From: SG8-38 sp041576815
Lineage (GTDB): Bacteria; Myxococcota_A; Polyangia; Polyangiales; Houyiibacteriaceae
Assembly: GCA_041576815.1 (NCBI GenBank)
Contig: JBFGKE010000005.1
Span: 1 to 64,000 of the forward strand
Length of the DNA: 64,000 bases
Direction of reading: 5' to 3'
Shown here: positions 63,077 to 64,000 of the stretch, piece by piece
How positions within the stretch are numbered: the first letter of the stretch is position 1
Layout: each line of letters starts with the position of its first letter
Notes under the pieces: generated by a model
Seen by the model: only the letters and a program-made list of their open reading frames with translations
What the model was told of the DNA's origin: nothing
Databases searched by the model: none
Made by a program: the position numbers and the translations under genes

Positions 63077-63595
63077 ATGAAATCGCGTGAGCTGCTTCTC
63101 CGGGCCGCCAAGTTCGACGTTGCCCGACTGAGGTTCGAAGGGCCCGACGGGAGCGAGATCATCCGCGACGTCGTGGAGCACCCCGGGGCAGCGGTCGTTC
63201 TCCCTCAGTTGGATGACGGTCGTATCGTCCTCATCCGAAACCTTCGTCGCACGGTCGGCAAAGTTTTATGGGAGCTTCCGGCCGGAACGCTCGAGCCGGG
63301 CGAAGCCCCGGAGGCCTGTGCCGCGCGCGAGGTCGAGGAGGAAACCGGGTATCGCGCCGGCACCTTGAGGCCGCTCACGGAGTTCTTCGCCTCGCCCGGC
63401 GTTCTCGACGAGCGGATGTACGGTTTCGTCGCAACCGACCTCGTCCCGACCACGCAGTCGCTCGACGAATCCGAAGAGATCGAGGTCTTTCCCATTCCCA
63501 CGTGGCAGGTGCGCGACATGCTGAAAGACGGGCACATCGAAGACGGAAAAACGATCGCGATCTTGCTCTACTGGATGCACATCTACTCTCCCTGA
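63077..63595 (+). CDS. Nudix hydrolase, ADP-ribose pyrophosphatase-like
   Basis: A 172-residue Nudix enzyme. The Nudix box is GTLEPGEAPEACAAREVEEE with TG following, complete with the REVEEE metal-binding core. VVLPQLDDGRIVLIRNLRR and FFASPGVLDERMYGF are ADP-ribose/NDP-sugar type features. It cleaves nucleoside diphosphate derivatives to NMP. The start is uncertain (ATG 63077 or 63068, or GTG 63041); none has a clear RBS. Confidence 0.88.
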   Translation: MKSRELLLRAAKFDVARLRFEGPDGSEIIRDVVEHPGAAVVLPQLDDGRIVLIRNLRRTVGKVLWELPAGTLEPGEAPEACAAREVEEETGYRAGTLRPLTEFFASPGVLDERMYGFVATDLVPTTQSLDESEEIEVFPIPTWQVRDMLKDGHIEDGKTIAILLYWMHIYSP

Positions 63596-63618
63596 GCCCA
63601 AACGAACGCCCGGCCAAG

Positions 63619-64000
63619 ATGGAGCTGCTCTCCCGTATAGAAGAAAACTCGATCGTCCTGCTGATCCCGCTGATCAGCGCGCTGGTCGGATGGTTCACCA
63701 ACGTGGTCGCGATCAAGATGATGTTTCATCCGATCGAGTTCGTCGGGATCCCACCCTACCTCGGCTGGCAGGGCGTCATTCCGGCCAACGCACTTCGGCT
63801 CGCCAAGGTGTCGAACTCGCTGATTACCGAAAAGCTCTTGTCGCTGCGAGACCTATTCGACCAGAGCTTCAGCGCGGAATCGTTCGCCGGCAAGCTCGAT
63901 GCAGTGATCGACGACGTGACCGAGCAAGTGATCGACGAAGTCGCCAACAAGCATGCGAAGCCCCTTTGGGACAATGCCGGCGAGTTCATGCAGAACAAGG
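63619..64000 (+). CDS. DUF445 family membrane protein (5' part, cut by window end)
   Basis: An open frame from the ATG at 63619 runs off the window after 127 codons. The product has a hydrophobic segment (IVLLIPLISALVGWFTNVVA), then IKMMFHPIEFVGIPPYLGWQ, GVIPANALRLAKVSN and a helical acidic region, which match the N-terminus of DUF445/YheB-type proteins. It is 23 bases after the Nudix gene and probably co-transcribed. The function of the family is unknown. The C-terminal part lies outside. Confidence 0.85.
   Translation, partial: MELLSRIEENSIVLLIPLISALVGWFTNVVAIKMMFHPIEFVGIPPYLGWQGVIPANALRLAKVSNSLITEKLLSLRDLFDQSFSAESFAGKLDAVIDDVTEQVIDEVANKHAKPLWDNAGEFMQNK

Overview
This is a gene-dense, GC-rich chromosomal segment from a Gram-negative bacterium. 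Lipoproteins with lipoboxes, outer-membrane beta-barrel proteins, a periplasmic YceI protein and an MBOAT O-acyltransferase show the Gram-negative envelope. Complete F420 biosynthesis, menaquinone biosynthesis, a class II HMG-CoA reductase and a TPR/winged-helix regulator next to Cys/Asp-rich lipoproteins together suggest a member of the Myxococcota or a related former deltaproteobacterial lineage. That placement is inference from gene content; no rRNA or other phylogenetic marker was compared. I saw no tRNA, rRNA, CRISPR, phage or intact insertion sequence, and no non-coding stretch exceeds 300 bases. Genes are tightly packed, and many junctions are ATGA or GTGA stop/start overlaps.

Region by region: (1) 135-5215 (+) is an acyl-CoA/steroid-type oxidation operon with a medium-chain reductase, two SDRs and a pair of acyl-CoA dehydrogenases. 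A convergent epimerase (5221-6198) follows. (2) 6353-14523 is an F420 locus in two convergent arms: LLM oxidoreductase-fno-cofE-cofD-cofC on + and LLM oxidoreductase-cofG-cofH on -, with an SDR in the middle. (3) 14546-19488 (-) holds metH and a translationally coupled serine hydrolase. (4) 19616-21511 (+) holds a diguanylate cyclase and a YeeZ-like protein. (5) 21520-32719 (-) is a long isoprenoid/menaquinone operon: GbsR/MarR-like regulator, polyprenyl diphosphate synthase, mvaA, menG, menF, menD, menH, menA, menC, menE, parvulin. menB is not present. (6) 32819-39854 (+) carries ilvD, a sulfotransferase, a hydrolase-OsmC fusion, an ABC-F protein and a small membrane protein.

(7) 39867-50148 is accessory in character: a beta-propeller lipoprotein, a porin with a promoter overlapped by a perfect Fur-type box, a methyltransferase, another beta-barrel protein, a large two-headed regulator with a small lipoprotein, an Asp/His-rich lipoprotein and a Cys-rich lipoprotein hydrolase. 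(8) 50213-54675 (-) looks like an ECF sigma/anti-sigma envelope operon. (9) 54885-56410 (+) is a three-gene FMN-binding/His-rich membrane/PQQ-like module, the best candidate here for an undescribed redox system. (10) 56433-58597 (-) is a MATE transporter and an SDR. (11) 58709-62999 is an MBOAT acyltransferase with two paralogous SGNH hydrolases whose genes meet tail to tail and overlap by 88 bp. (12) A Nudix hydrolase and a truncated DUF445 gene close the window.

Two copies of an 80-bp paired palindrome of REPIN type lie in intergenic DNA at 6261-6340 and 35782-35860.
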